In this document: positions 34,401 through 43,844 of the stretch, piece after piece
Layout: the number at the start of each line of letters is the position of its first letter
How positions within the stretch are numbered: position 1 is the stretch's first letter
Assembly (NCBI GenBank): GCA_963930655.1
Contig: OZ005604.1
Span: 9,248,001-9,312,000 of the forward strand
Reading direction: 5' to 3'
Length of the DNA stretch: 64,000 nucleotides
From: Myrica gale
Lineage: Eukaryota > Streptophyta > Magnoliopsida > Fagales > Myricaceae
Notes under the pieces: generated by a model
Database searches by the model: none
What the model was told of the DNA's origin: nothing
Seen by the model: only the letters and a program-made list of their open reading frames with translations
Position numbers and translations under genes: made by a program

Positions 34401-35879
34401 TGCACTGGCCTGTATTGACGCTTTCAAATTTATCTCGTTTAAAGAGTATGTATTTTGTTGGTCTATGCCATATTACATTCATTTTGGGAACACAATTGTA
34501 GTGAAGGGATTATATGCTGCAAGGTTTTCCCTCCATAATTGGGCACGAGATATGATTCCTTACTTGACCCGGGCTTGTCTCCTGGATGTTTTTATGTAGG
34601 TATACTCCATCAATGCCTCGCAGGCAACTTTTTGGAGATATGCAAAGAGTTCAATGCCTTGAAACTGACCATATTTACTTTTCGGAACATGGAGATATGT
34701 TCAACTGCTCAAATTTTGTTGATCTTGACTGGTTATCTTCTTCTGGGAATTCATGCGAGGAAGAGCAATTTGAGAGGTAATGTTTTATTAGCTCTAAGAA
34801 ACTGATAGTTTTGCTGCTGAAATATTGGTAGTCCAAACATCGAAAGAGACCCTAAGCATGAAAATTTTATAGCAAGGATCAGGAATTTCTTTAGCGTAGC
34901 CATGAAAAGCTAGGACAGTTAATCTCGAATTGCAACATTTCAATTGTTTAGATCAATCACTTCATAGAAAAATCCTTGAAGTTAGGACTCTTATCTGGAT
35001 CAGCCCTCGCAAGACCATACTTTGGGAGGATCAAAGCTGGGTACGGCCACCTTTTGCCTAATCAATAATCAGTTGTTTCCTATAGATTTGATGAGAAGTT
35101 ATACGATATTTGCATTGCTGAAGAAGTCTTCTTCCCCATATCAAATGTGTCTGCAGGTCGTCAATGCTCACAAACTCTCCAGTTGCTGGGCTATCTTTAG
35201 AAAACGTTGTCAATGGAGTGATAGAAGAAACCACCCCCTCCACAAGTGAATATGGATCCAGCATGAAAGTAAGTACCCTCCTTTGGAGCTTGGGTAGCCT
35301 CTGTAAAAATGTTATTTTGTTCTTTCTGTAGATGGTTTCTGCAAAAGAGTCACAACTCCGCAGGAATTGGAGATTCGCTGATTTTGTTGTAGACCAAACT
35401 TGAAGCATTTGTAGATACACTGAGATACCTTATCTGTAGTCATCTCTTTCATTTATATTTATTTAACTCAAATACAGACTGATCAAGGAAATATACTTTG
35501 ACAAGTTGGTTTAGGTGTATACTTTTGCGCACTGAACATTCACATGTGGGACTTGCACAATTGTGATATTTGGTAAAACACTGATCACCGATGTCTTGCC
35601 ATACCATTTCTCCAATTGACCAAGCCCTAAGTTCTCTTGTTTTGGCACCAAACATCCAAGGATATATATACACCTTACCATCAGAAGTTGGAGAACGCAT
35701 GCTCAAGTAATGTTTCACATGTGATGTGTGCTAATGTTATGCTGTGTTTTGTCATATAGGCGAGGGAGCAGACTGGAACAGAACTCCCCTTTCATACTGT
35801 GCAGAATTATGATGTTCTCGAGGAATTTCCCGATAGCTTTGTGCAATGGGTGAACTGTGGAGAGACCATCTGCCATTGA
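22320..35879 (+). CDS. SAC-domain phosphoinositide phosphatase, plant SAC2/3/4/5 group (16 exons)
   Basis: Joining exons 22320-22436, 27215-27419, 27502-27667, 28205-28427, 28976-29052, 29190-29377, 29452-29549, 29760-29893, 30232-30360, 30616-30991, 31843-31964, 32380-32493, 32744-32926, 34600-34776, 35157-35268 and 35760-35879 gives an uninterrupted 846-aa frame, with GT-AG at every intron. Arabidopsis members are about 785-831 aa. The SAC catalytic motif [12 protein letters not shown] (CX5R, C504 to R510) is intact. Other landmarks are [19 protein letters not shown] in exon 2, [15 protein letters not shown] in exon 5 and an acidic/Ser-rich tail with [10 protein letters not shown]. The family removes the 5-phosphate from PI(3,5)P2, with a role at the vacuole membrane. 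Least certain is the exon 9/10 region: exon 9 has a NAGNAG acceptor (30232 or 30235, both in frame). Intron 1 holds a hAT transposon. Which of SAC2-5 it equals cannot be decided. Confidence 0.95.
22441..22496 (+). repeat. (TC)28 microsatellite next to the intron 1 donor
   Basis: An uninterrupted 56-bp TC repeat begins four bases after the intron 1 donor GT (22437-22438). Confidence 0.95.
23251..25419 (-). CDS. hAT transposase, zinc finger BED (RICESLEEPER-like), 722 aa
   Basis: The single open frame starts at ATG 25419. Residues 57-104 form a BED zinc finger (C78, C81, then H100 and C104 in HLRRC). The RNase H-like core shows D219 in [10 protein letters not shown]283 in [11 protein letters not shown] and the CxxH-type [11 protein letters not shown] (residues 316-326). 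The C-terminal dimerisation domain contains [20 protein letters not shown] and LICAQNWL. The length matches plant autonomous hAT or domesticated RICESLEEPER/DAYSLEEPER-type proteins (about 650-750 aa). Because it lies between element ends with a target duplication, it is a transposon gene rather than a domesticated one. The last dozen hydrophobic residues after [10 protein letters not shown] may be read-through of an intron or an extended tail. Confidence 0.93.
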   Translation of the reverse strand: MDEISITHTTNVGSCPSGGGPIPDESVSSPQSGGDEDITNQSEEQPSKKRKNTRKSFVWDHFTKILPVVKPEHPEAKCHHCKAKVGCHPERHGTSGMRAHLRRCLPYKKQQGQLDKTQSRLTMDASKATGSDKGVLKLDTYSEKEVRRWIAEYLIMDEMPFRTVQRLGFRKLVERLEPRFKMPSRLTIMKDCMELYIEERTKLKEAIVIESPRVCFTTDTWTSVQNVNYMCVTAHFIDRRWCLHKRIIYFRRIIDHKGASIGKEIEGCMNIWGIDKILTITVDNATNNDVAIEQVKRKQLGGGSNVVCKHDFIHMRCAAHILNLIVQEGLKELDDSVAKIRNIVKFVKSSPQRLAGFKKAAANRLLSDSNFLQMDVPTRWNSTYIMLERAEKFREVFEDILDGDGNLVMYLNEDSHGRKGLGSPVFEDWEHIKLFVKFLKVFYEVTLRISGSSYVTSNAFFEELARIKFHLETFVNCSDISLRDMAKKMQNKYDKYWGDLRKVNRLLFVAAVLDPRFKLITLEYWAINNFGKDKGMDFTAMVRGTLENMFEEYSGGFIAQSEQPSGSHSSANMDELMNIDQHLWGGLPTYRQQQNLLDSKFEVERYLIEDVEPRVAHFDILLWLKVNSQKFQVLSRIAKDVLAIPITTVPSESAFSTSGRVLDAFRSSLAPGTVEGLICAQNWLHATPILDEDDADIDGGDDPLSYKLDMGILFILLNFLLC
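25502..25800. repeat. Large palindrome with GTGTCGACAC motifs inside the hAT element
   Basis: About 118 bp at 25502-25621 are repeated almost perfectly in inverted orientation at 25681-25800, around a 59-bp spacer. Seven GTGTCGACAC or near copies occur. It lies 80-380 bp upstream of the transposase ATG (minus strand), so within its promoter or leader. The GGTGTCGACACATTGCACT motif is shared with the copia 3' LTR at 14050-14120. Confidence 0.9.
26215..26440. repeat. GA-rich simple repeats in the hAT 5' region
   Basis: Several GAGAGA tracts separated by short unique sequence. Predicted ORFs across them are low-complexity and not supported. Confidence 0.7.
31436..31475. repeat. (CT)n(CA)n microsatellite in SAC intron 10
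   Basis: A CT run is followed by a CA run. It adjoins a possible LINE tail fragment (31480-31790). Confidence 0.85.
31480..31790 (-). mobile_element. Possible L1 LINE 3' tail fragment in SAC intron 10
   Basis: The minus strand encodes [19 protein letters not shown] and then [19 protein letters not shown]. These resemble the end of plant L1 ORF2 proteins (WRERNxRxFE... and a hydrophobic tail). The match is short and from memory only. Everything upstream of the tail is absent, as expected for a heavily 5'-truncated copy. Confidence 0.4.
32237..32255 (+). repeat. G19 tract in SAC intron 11
   Basis: Nineteen consecutive G on the plus (transcribed sense) strand, 125 bp before exon 12. A second run of 15 G lies at 33062-33076 in intron 13. 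Confidence 0.9.
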
Positions 35880-37199
35880 AGTTAGGCTAATATTTTTCCC
35901 CCTCATTCAGTATATTTCCCACTCTCGGTTCTCAGCGCACTGTACCATTTGCTGATCCACCAAGAAGAGACCATAGAGAATGTAGCAAGGGTAGCTGGAA
36001 AAAGAGAGACCAGAAGCAGTGAAAGAAACAACAAAAAAAATTCGTTAAGGTGTTCTCTCATGAAGCAATCCTCTCGTTCTCGTCTGTCTTGCAGCAGTAA
36101 GTTCCGGCTTTGAAACCCCATCAGAACCTAATACCAAAGCACAAGAGTAAATAGCAAGAGCGTAAAATTCTTTTTGGAGCTCATTGTTTTCTTCCACGTT
36201 GTAGACTTCATAGGTCGCCCCTCGTAAATATCATCATTCTACTAGCCAGAGCTCCACTTTTAGAATTGCAGGTCAACGATTCTTTATATTGCTTCGCGTT
36301 TATCTGTGGTTAGGCATGGCTGGCCGCTATCCTCGTCTTATTGAACTCCCCCTCCTTTGACATACCTACATGTAGAGCCTGAAAATTTAGCACCTACAAA
36401 CGTCTACAATCACAGGCGACAGGTGTTCATCCAAATGGATACTCCTTTAAGCTATAAGCTAGTAGAAGTTGCGTAAATCTGTAATAGTTGAAAAAAATAA
36501 GCTTACAGAAAAGAGAGTCCTGTGCTAGCACACAGATCACCCAATTGGGCTCGCTTTTGCCCTTCTGTATTGGGGTGTGATCTGATTGTGAAAGACGTCA
36601 GGATATAGGGCTGAGTTTAGTAGGTTTGTTGGTGGTATAGACTTTACACCGATGAGAATACGCTGCAAAATAAACCTCCTGTGACGAATTGTACTGTTGT
36701 TCCATGTATTATCAATACTTACCGATTCTTTCTTTTTTTCATTTTTGGGCTGTGATTTAATTCCGTCCCTTTACTCGTGGAAGATATGCCTAGATAATCT
36801 CAAAAGTAATTAATTACTATAAACGAGATCCATATTAAGTGAAGAAAGAGCCCTACGGTGCAGAGTCAGATTCACGTTGAACCAACATCTATAGTCCATG
36901 AAAATCAGTTGATTTCAAGCGAACAAAGCCAATGAAGTGAATGCAGTTCTTTATCCTACATATGATAAGCATTAGTCTGACGGAGAAAATTACTGTAGAA
37001 GTTTACCAGCTAGTCTTAACAGCATAAAGAGACGAAACCGAGTTTCTGTTACAGAAGTCCACAGACCAGCATATCTTAAAATGAACGTGAAAACGGCAAC
37101 CACAACAAGCCACACCAGAACTAGTTTTAGGCCCGAACGCTTGAGTGAAAATTTGAAAAAAAACCCAAATAAATATTTTCCTACTCTCAAGAACAGAGG
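35880..37199. other. Convergent intergenic region between SAC and eIF3k
   Basis: About 1.3 kb between the two stop codons, holding both 3' UTRs and terminators. I see no further gene. Short ORFs here are not supported. Confidence 0.6.
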
Positions 37200-40100
37200 T
37201 CAACCAAGAATGGGAAAGATACGGGTTATGTGCTCAAATGGAACACTATCAGCTGTGTTTTGCTTCAGATCGGGATGGTTGAATTCATTGCGAGGAAGGA
37301 TGATTAGTTGGCCCCTGCCATGACCCTTATCAAGAATCCAACCAGAATTCACTACCTGGTGCTCAAGGAATTTGTCCAAGGAGAGACCTTCAATGTTGAT
37401 AGCCTGCAAAATTAAGCCATTAATGGGAATTTCTGCACAGAAAGGTAAATAAACGATGGGAAAAAGAAAATGGTCCCTGAATTTTGCGAAAAAAATTACC
37501 CCAAGGTTTCCAAAAAAAGTTGCCCTTGGTTTCAGTTCCTCAAACTTTCAGTCCTTCCATCAAGGTGAGGTCTAGAACCCAAACAAAATCATATGGCGTA
37601 GTATGCTCCGTGCCTGCCATAGACTTTTGACTAACACGTGGCAAGAGCGTATCCACGGGCCGGGGGGGGGGGGGATGAGAAGCAGCAATCCCTAACCCCA
37701 CCCCAACCCTATGATGTGGTGGCTATCATATGATGTAGTATGCTCCATGCCTGCCGTAGACTTTTGACTAACACACGGCAAGAGTGTATCCACGGGCCAG
37801 GGAAGGGGGAAGGGGGATGAGAAGCAGCAATCCCTAACCCCACCCCCAAACTTAAGATGTGGTGGCCATGGAGAAGGTGTGAACGGAGTTCCCCCACATC
37901 CCTGGGCAGTGGCACCACTCCCTTCTTCCTTTTATGATTCTATGGAGAAGGTGTGAACGGAGAGGTTCCCCCACATCCCTGGGCAGTGGCACCAGGTGGA
38001 GTGTTCCCCCACTCCCTTTATCCTTTTATGATTTTCTGGTTTTCTCCACTTCCCCACCCCAAACAGTTGTTGGCGATACACAGTGGAGCATTCCAACATT
38101 CCCAGTTCCCCCCCCCCCAAAACCCACTCTTTTTCCAATTCTTTTAAAATCCAGGGACTGTCCTTTTTGAGCAAAAACACAGACGATTTTCAACTTCCTC
38201 CAGAAATAAATCAATTATTCTACAAAAGGAAAACAAAAATCTCCAAGGAAAAACCAAATACAAGAAAGAATCAATAGTAGACTCAACCCTAAATCAAATA
38301 TTGGGCACATTAGAATAAGCCTATTTGCTATTTGACCAGGTTGTCAGACAGCAGAATAACCCAAATAAAATGCAATTAAATAAATCCCACGACCTTGTTC
38401 TGCGATATAATCAGAAGTGTTCTACATTAAATGTATGTTTTCTGTAATTATGCCAGACATATCTTCTCTATCGGCCAGGTGTTGAATTCCCCAAACCAAA
38501 CAAAGTACTATAACAGCTAGTAGAAGCCTAACCATTAAACGCTATTCTGGAAATTCAAATCACATTGAGCAGAAGGCACACGATATGAAGGGGTACCTCA
38601 GCAAGCACAGGTCTAGGAACCTTTTGATAAGTCAAGGAAAGGACATGAATTGCATAGGCTTGGACAGCTTGCTCAAAACCTGCATTTTATTTTCTTGTAA
38701 GCAATAATGCTATGTAGATGCACAAACCAATAGATGAACAAATGGGAAACAGCGGCAGAAGAATGGCAGAAACAATGTAAATTGAGCAGCAGACAAGTTA
38801 CTATCTGACTGTTTCTAGAGCTCAAACATTGAGAGCAACATGAACTTTAGTAAGCAGCAATGGTATGTCAGGCCAAAAAACAACAGCCTATTTGGAACAT
38901 ATCATACATACAACTCTTATAGAAGCAGTTGGATCCCACAACAAACAGCCATCAAATATCCTAAACAAAAATATCTAAAATCTCAGTAGCTATAATGTGT
39001 CCAATGGAGATATGGTATAGAGATGCACTATCAGATTATTGAAACCTATTAAAGGCTATAACATCAAGAATATCTTCTTGAAGTTCAACAAAAATAATTT
39101 TCCAAATAGCAGTCTCTTATGGCAATATAATCATGCCCCAATTCCCTCTTCGCTATCTTGTAATCTAAAGATGTAAAATGATAATTCTACCCAAAAAAAC
39201 AGGCATTCTTAATAAATGGAACAACTATAATGATTCAACTGGTAACAGAAATATCCATATACATATATGTTGAACATACACCAACAATTTACTGCATCAA
39301 AGTTCAGCTACCTGGCACAGCTTCAACAATGTGACGATTCTTAGCTGCTTCATCCCAGAACTGACGAAATCGCCCCGTCTGTAAACAAAGTACACAAGAA
39401 GCATTTACATTGCCCGCAGTGCATAAATGAAACAAGAAACACAAAGTAGGAAACATACCTCCAAATAGTGCGAAAGCAAAATAAGGGTCTTGAACTGCTC
39501 CTCCATTTGCTGATTAGATCATGAAAGAAAGAAAGCAGAAGTTTTACCAACAATGGCTAGTGAAGCTTTTTGTTAAAAGCTCAGGCTCTTGAGACCAGCC
39601 CAAAAGTGGGAAGGGAAAGAATATTTAAATCGAATATCATATATTTTAAGCATATATTACGAAGACTATGAAAATCAATGAACTCAAGAAACTCAAGCAT
39701 TACAAATTTCAGATACCCATAGAACCGTGGTTTTATTCTCTCTCTCTCTGAGTCCTTGCGTTTCGTATGCTTTCCCTTAGTTATCCCTTAGGAATTCACC
39801 ATTACAATAGGCATGGTTTATCAGCTGCTACAGATTTTCTTGCCAAGCCTAAATAAACACATAAACGACAGATGCAGAGAGAGAGAGAGAGAGAATGACT
39901 TACCACTCGTTCTGGAATCAAGAAGAGACAGAGGCTGAAATCTGGAGCTGGCATTGCCATAAGTGCCTTAACCAATATGCGGGACACAATTTGGGTACTC
40001 ATTCGCTCCGGTTCAAACTGCACACAAAACACAACAGCTTCGGTTTTAGTGTACGTTTGAGCACACAAACACTACACGATATAATCAAACCAATTATATT

Positions 40101-40358
40101 ATTTGCGCACGCAAACATCAATAACCTGATAAAGGCGAAGAAGGCAGAGATTCGCATCGAGACTATACGATTGCGACGATACCTGGAAATCAAACCGAAA
40201 GTTATATCCTCGGAAAAGAAAAGGCAAAAATAAGAACGGAAGAATACCTGCTCGTTAACGTAGTTCTCGAGATCCGGAAGGATGTCGGGATTGTACGGAT
40301 TCACCGCCACCAGCTGCTCCACCGTGTACTGCACATCTCTCTCCACCTCCTTTCCCAT
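37200..40358 (-). CDS. EIF3K: Eukaryotic translation initiation factor 3 subunit K (7 exons, 228 aa)
   Basis: The minus-strand exons are 40248-40358, 40126-40182, 39904-40017, 39459-39509, 39312-39378, 38597-38679 and 37200-37403. All are joined by GT-AG introns and give one 228-aa frame; Arabidopsis eIF3k is about 226 aa. The N-terminus reads YTVEQLVAVNPYNPDILPDL. The middle contains RILVKALMAMPAPDFSLCL, then HYLE and TGRFRQFWDEAAKNRHIVE. The C-terminus has GRGQLIILPRNEFNHPDLK and ends HITRIFPILG. The N-terminal HEAT-like and C-terminal winged-helix/PCI parts are both present. eIF3k is a non-essential peripheral subunit of the eIF3 scaffold on the 40S ribosome. A hAT element lies 300 bp upstream of the start codon. 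Confidence 0.96.
37601..38040. repeat. Two tandem duplications in eIF3k intron 6
   Basis: A segment starting GTATGCTCC at 37601 is repeated from 37738 (period 137). A second segment starting ATGGAGAAGG at 37868 is repeated from 37942 (period 74). A G13 run (37662-37674) and a C10 run (38108-38117) also lie in this intron. Confidence 0.85.
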
Positions 40359-40655
40359 TTCCACTTTTTCTTTCAGTTGTGAGGAACCAGAGAGCCCTGA
40401 CCTCAATTCTTATAAACTTTTGCTCAAGTAGAAGAGAAGGGTGTATAGAGGGGGATTGGACTTCGTTCTGTCAAATTGCGCAACTACGAAACGAACGAGG
40501 GTTTTAGCACTGGCTTAGAGACCGATTCAAATTGACGTAAATGCCCCCCTCCCTTTCAATTTTCTTTGTTACTATTTTCTGTAGGCGTTAATTTTTTTGT
40601 TTTTTTTTTCTTTTCCTCTGCTATACATTACGCCATCTCCTCCTCGTAGTGGGAT

Positions 40656-41617
40656 TAGGGCTGAAAACCGGAAATGCGGTCCGGTTTTCGGACCGCAATC
40701 CGGCTCTAACCGCATTTTCGGTTTCTTTATATTAAAGGATCGGACCGGACCACTTATAAGTGGTCCGGTCCGGTTTTATGAAATGTGGTCCGGTCTGGAC
40801 CATTTTTAAGTGGTCCAGACAGGATTTATTTTAAAAAAACAAAAAACAAAATTTTTTTTAAAAAAATCTCGAACTGCGTAGTGCACTCGCGCAGTGCACT
40901 CTGCGCAATGCGTGGTTGAGTCTTTAATATGTAATGGAAAAGCTTTGTTCAGATTTGCTCAGTTAATACGTGTCATCCTCAAAGGTTAAGCAAGGGTCGG
41001 GCGGCAGGACTCTTGAAGCAGTATCTGAAAAGTGCATGGTGGTGCACAGTCTTTTCTGCAGATCAAATTTTTCGTGTGCGCACGCTGTTTCTGGAAAATC
41101 ATGACACTTGATAATCACTTCCGTTAATTTTTTTGTCTTTTATCCCGCATGCATTTTGCTGCCCTGATCTTTGCTTGTGCTACTATTTTGTTGCCATAAT
41201 AGTCGTTTGTAAGTCAATGTTTTTTTTTCCTTAGTCGTTTGTAAGTCAATGACTTAAGCTTTGGCTGCTATTCTTTTGTTTTATTTTATCGCACAATTTC
41301 GCAAAAGCAAAAAAGAAAAGAAGGAAAATATGGGATGACAGATGTTACCTTTTATAATCTGCGCAATGCACGCATTGCGCAGAGTGCACTGCGCGTGCAG
41401 CAGAGATTTTTTTTAAAAAACTAAAAAAAATAAAAAAAAAATTATGAAATGCGGTCCGGACCGCATTTCATAATTTTTTGACCCGGACCGGACCGCATAA
41501 ATGCGGTCCTAAAATCCGGTCCAGACCGGACCGCATTTGAAAAATTAAGGCCGGACCGGACTGCAAATCCGGTCCGATTTTCCGGTCCAGTCTGCGGTCT
41601 GGTTTTGTTCAGCCCTA
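40656..41617. mobile_element. Non-autonomous hAT element (962 bp), ends TAGGGCTG
   Basis: Inverted ends TAGGGCTGAAAACCGG and GTTTTGTTCAGCCCTA are flanked by perfect 8-bp duplications AGTGGGAT (40648-40655, 41618-41625). Subterminal CGGTCCGGACCG motifs are dense on both sides. A second inner inverted repeat of TGCGCAATGC/GCACTGCGCG motifs lies at about 40878-40915 and 41358-41395. No coding sequence. Its left end is 298 bp upstream of the eIF3k start codon. Confidence 0.92.
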
Positions 41618-42129
41618 AGTGGGATTGTGGGAATGTAACAACAACTCTTTACTTTTAGAAATTCATATAATATTTTCAGAAATAAAGATGGCCGGATCTC
41701 CAAACCCTTTAACCAGACATTGTAGCTAATGGGTTAGATATTTCTTGGCCCACTTGATCGGACCCGACCTAACGGAAGCACAAAAACCTCGCGAATAGAG
41801 CCTTAAAATAAAGGAAAGGGGAAAATTCAATTTGCACCCTTAAACTTTGGGGTCATTTCTAAGTTGTACCCACTTTTATCGATTTCGTTAGATTAGTACT
41901 CCAAAGTTTATGTTTACGTCGATTTCCACCCTAGACCTTAAATTGCCGTTATTTCTGACAAAAAATCAAACACGTCTCGTCCACGTGACAACTTACTGTT
42001 TAAATTCCCGTTTTGCCCTCGTCTCCTTCAGTGTTCATGCTACGTATTCATTTTTTATCCTTTCATGTTCATCCACCTCCTCTTTCAGCCCATTAAACCA
42101 GTGTCCGAGCAAAATTTTCTTTCCATTGC

Positions 42130-42425
42130 TCTAAAATTACAAGGCCTAACCTTGCTCTCCCCCAAGTTGTTTTATCGCTTCAAAGAAGCGTTGGTGCAGC
42201 TGTGGCGACCAGTGCCGCCTTTGTTTTCTCAATGGGTTTGTCATGAAAGATGGACGAGAACAACTACCTCCACAATTGAAGGAGCTTTTTCTTTTGAAAC
42301 CGGAATTACTTGAATTCAGTTTTGGACGTGGAGTCGTAAGCGAAAGGATAGTGATTTCTGAAATATCGTTCTCTACCTTGCTTGACGCAATTGTCCCTCC
42401 CCTGTTCTGGTTACTCCGTCGCTAA
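42130..42425 (+). pseudogene. Unrecognised coding-like fragment in the Pack-MULE
   Basis: One frame reads RSVGAAVATSAAFVFSMGL (about 42183-42240), followed by MKDGREQLPPQLKELFLL (from 42243). Composition looks protein-coding, but I do not recognise the source gene. It may be a fourth captured fragment. Confidence 0.35.
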
Positions 42426-42456
42426 ACAGTATTATGAATAAAGCTGCATTCAGACT

Positions 42457-43018
42457 ACCTCCAAAAATTGAAGAAAGATCGTCAACAATATTTGTTGATG
42501 AATTTGCTTTCCTAATGTTTGAGGAAGTTGAAGCAGATTTCCTTGCTTCAGGTTCTTGCCTGTACTGAAATTGGGAGTTAAAAGTCGGGTCCAAAAATAT
42601 ACCACCACGAAATTAGCAACCAAAAATTCGCTTATGGAATAAACACAACTTAAAACTCGTGTCCTCACTGAAGAGTTAGCCATAGGCCTTGGGGCACTGC
42701 TAGCTTAACCACCCACGCCAAAGAAGGATTCAAGATCCTCTTCATTTTTCTGTTGGTTCATCCTTGCAGCAGCTGCAGCCCTTTCTCGAGCCCCTGCAGC
42801 AGCTCTTTCTACAGCAGCTCGTTCAGCTGCTCTCACTCGTGCTTCAGCTTCAGCCCTTGCTGTTGCAGCTTTGTCTTTTGCTTCAGCATTTGTCCTTTCC
42901 CTTGCTTCTGCAGCAGCCTTTTCAGCTCTTTCCTTTGCTTCTGCATCCGCCCTTTCACGGGCTTCGACTTGGGCCCTCTGGACAGCAGCCCTTTCAGCAC
43001 GTCCTCGAGCTTCAGCAT
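42457..43018 (-). pseudogene. Captured auxilin-like (J-domain protein) fragment
   Basis: On the minus strand, 42740-43018 encodes an Ala/Arg/Glu-rich helix of repeated AEARERA type, running into [14 protein letters not shown]. After an intron-like gap, 42457-42594 encodes FNSQFQYRQEPEARKS and SSTNIVDDLSSIFGG. Both blocks are in the order found in plant auxilin-like proteins, upstream of the J domain, which is missing. An in-frame stop follows GVGG. Retained intron-like sequence argues for capture of genomic DNA rather than cDNA. In the parent gene this protein uncoats clathrin vesicles with Hsc70. Confidence 0.8.
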
Positions 43019-43021
43019 TTA

Positions 43022-43146
43022 CACGAGTGCATGGAAAATGGATCCCTGGACAGGTTCTTGTTCAGAGAGAACCAGGAGATCGAGTGGGAGAAACTTCACG
43101 AAATTTCCATTAGAACGACGAAAGGAATAGCTTACTTGCATGAGAA
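43022..43146 (+). pseudogene. Captured receptor-like kinase fragment
   Basis: One frame encodes [14 protein letters not shown] and WEKLHEISIRTTKGIAYLHE. This is the classic kinase stretch YEYMxNGSLDxxLF...AxGxAYLHE of plant receptor-like kinases (LRK10/G-type lectin group by look), between subdomains V and VIa. Both the ATP-binding and catalytic loops are absent. It abuts the auxilin-like fragment in the opposite orientation. Confidence 0.75.
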
Positions 43147-43289
43147 CACTACGGTCAACAAAAGCGTAGGCATGCAACAAGAGCAGAAGATGCAAGTTGT
43201 GCTGGGCTCGACGGCTCGCCATGCCAAAAGACAAAGAAAATGAGTGAGCTTCCTCAAGAAAGTTCGGAGTTTGCACTTATTTAATTTTT

Positions 43290-43365
43290 CTTATATCTTC
43301 AGGAAACCAGCTGTGATTATGATTGTTGGCGTCAATGGAGGTGGCAAGACAACATCACTCAGTGA
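43290..43365 (+). pseudogene. Captured chloroplast FtsY fragment
   Basis: After an intron-like pyrimidine stretch and AG (43301-43302), the frame reads KPAVIMIVGVNGGGKTTSL. This is the GTPase G1 (P-loop) exon of the chloroplast signal-recognition-particle receptor cpFtsY. Only this exon edge and its upstream intron edge are present. It is a gene scrap with no function expected on its own. Confidence 0.85.
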
Positions 43366-43844
43366 GATTAAAAACTACTGTGGTTACAAGTTCTCTTGGA
43401 GTGAAATTTATGCAGCCTTGCTAAAGGAAAAAAATATGCAGCCTTGTATAATCACGAAGTTAACAAGAGTAGAGTATAAGAAGCTCTCGAAAGTGCGGTT
43501 AATTCTGACTTCGGTAAAGTAGCTTTTTTTGGCAGTTTCCAACAGGACCCAACCCAGAAGCTCTCGAAACATCTCCCGCCCAGCGGTAGTTCTGAGTAAG
43601 CTTTCTGGCGTTGGGTTTTAAACTGTAAGTGAAGGGTAAAATTGACCATTTAAACCATAAGTTGTCACGTGGACGACACATGTTTAATTTTCCGTGAGAA
43701 GTAACGGCAATTTAAGGTCTAGGGTGGAAATCGACGTAAACATAAACTTTGGAGTATTAATCTAACGAAATCGATAAAAGTGGGTGCAACTTAGAAATGA
43801 CCCCAAAGTTTATGGGTGCAAAGTAAATTTTTCCCTAAAAGAAA

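Larger units (their letters stand above)
41818..43835. mobile_element. Pack-MULE (Mutator-like element carrying host gene fragments)
   Basis: Terminal inverted repeats of about 190 bp (41818-42007 and 43646-43835) are about 92 % identical by eye. They start GGGGAAAATTC / GGGAAAAATTT and share a run from GCACCC through TTAAATTGCCGTTA. The flanks are 9-bp near-duplications, TAAAGGAAA (41809-41817) and TAAAAGAAA (43836-43844), as expected for Mutator. The interior has no transposase. It carries an auxilin-like fragment, a receptor-like kinase fragment, a chloroplast FtsY fragment and an unrecognised coding-like piece. Confidence 0.85.

Noticed and set aside
42373-42683. A separate small gene on the minus strand
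   Set aside because: It is the second exon block of the captured auxilin-like fragment plus intron-like sequence inside the Pack-MULE.
42753-43243. Ser/Phe/Cys-rich and Gln/Leu-rich open frames (125 and 159 codons) on the plus strand
   Set aside because: They are mirror frames of the Ala/Arg/Glu-rich auxilin-like fragment on the minus strand. Only the tail from about 43022 (kinase fragment) reads as real protein.
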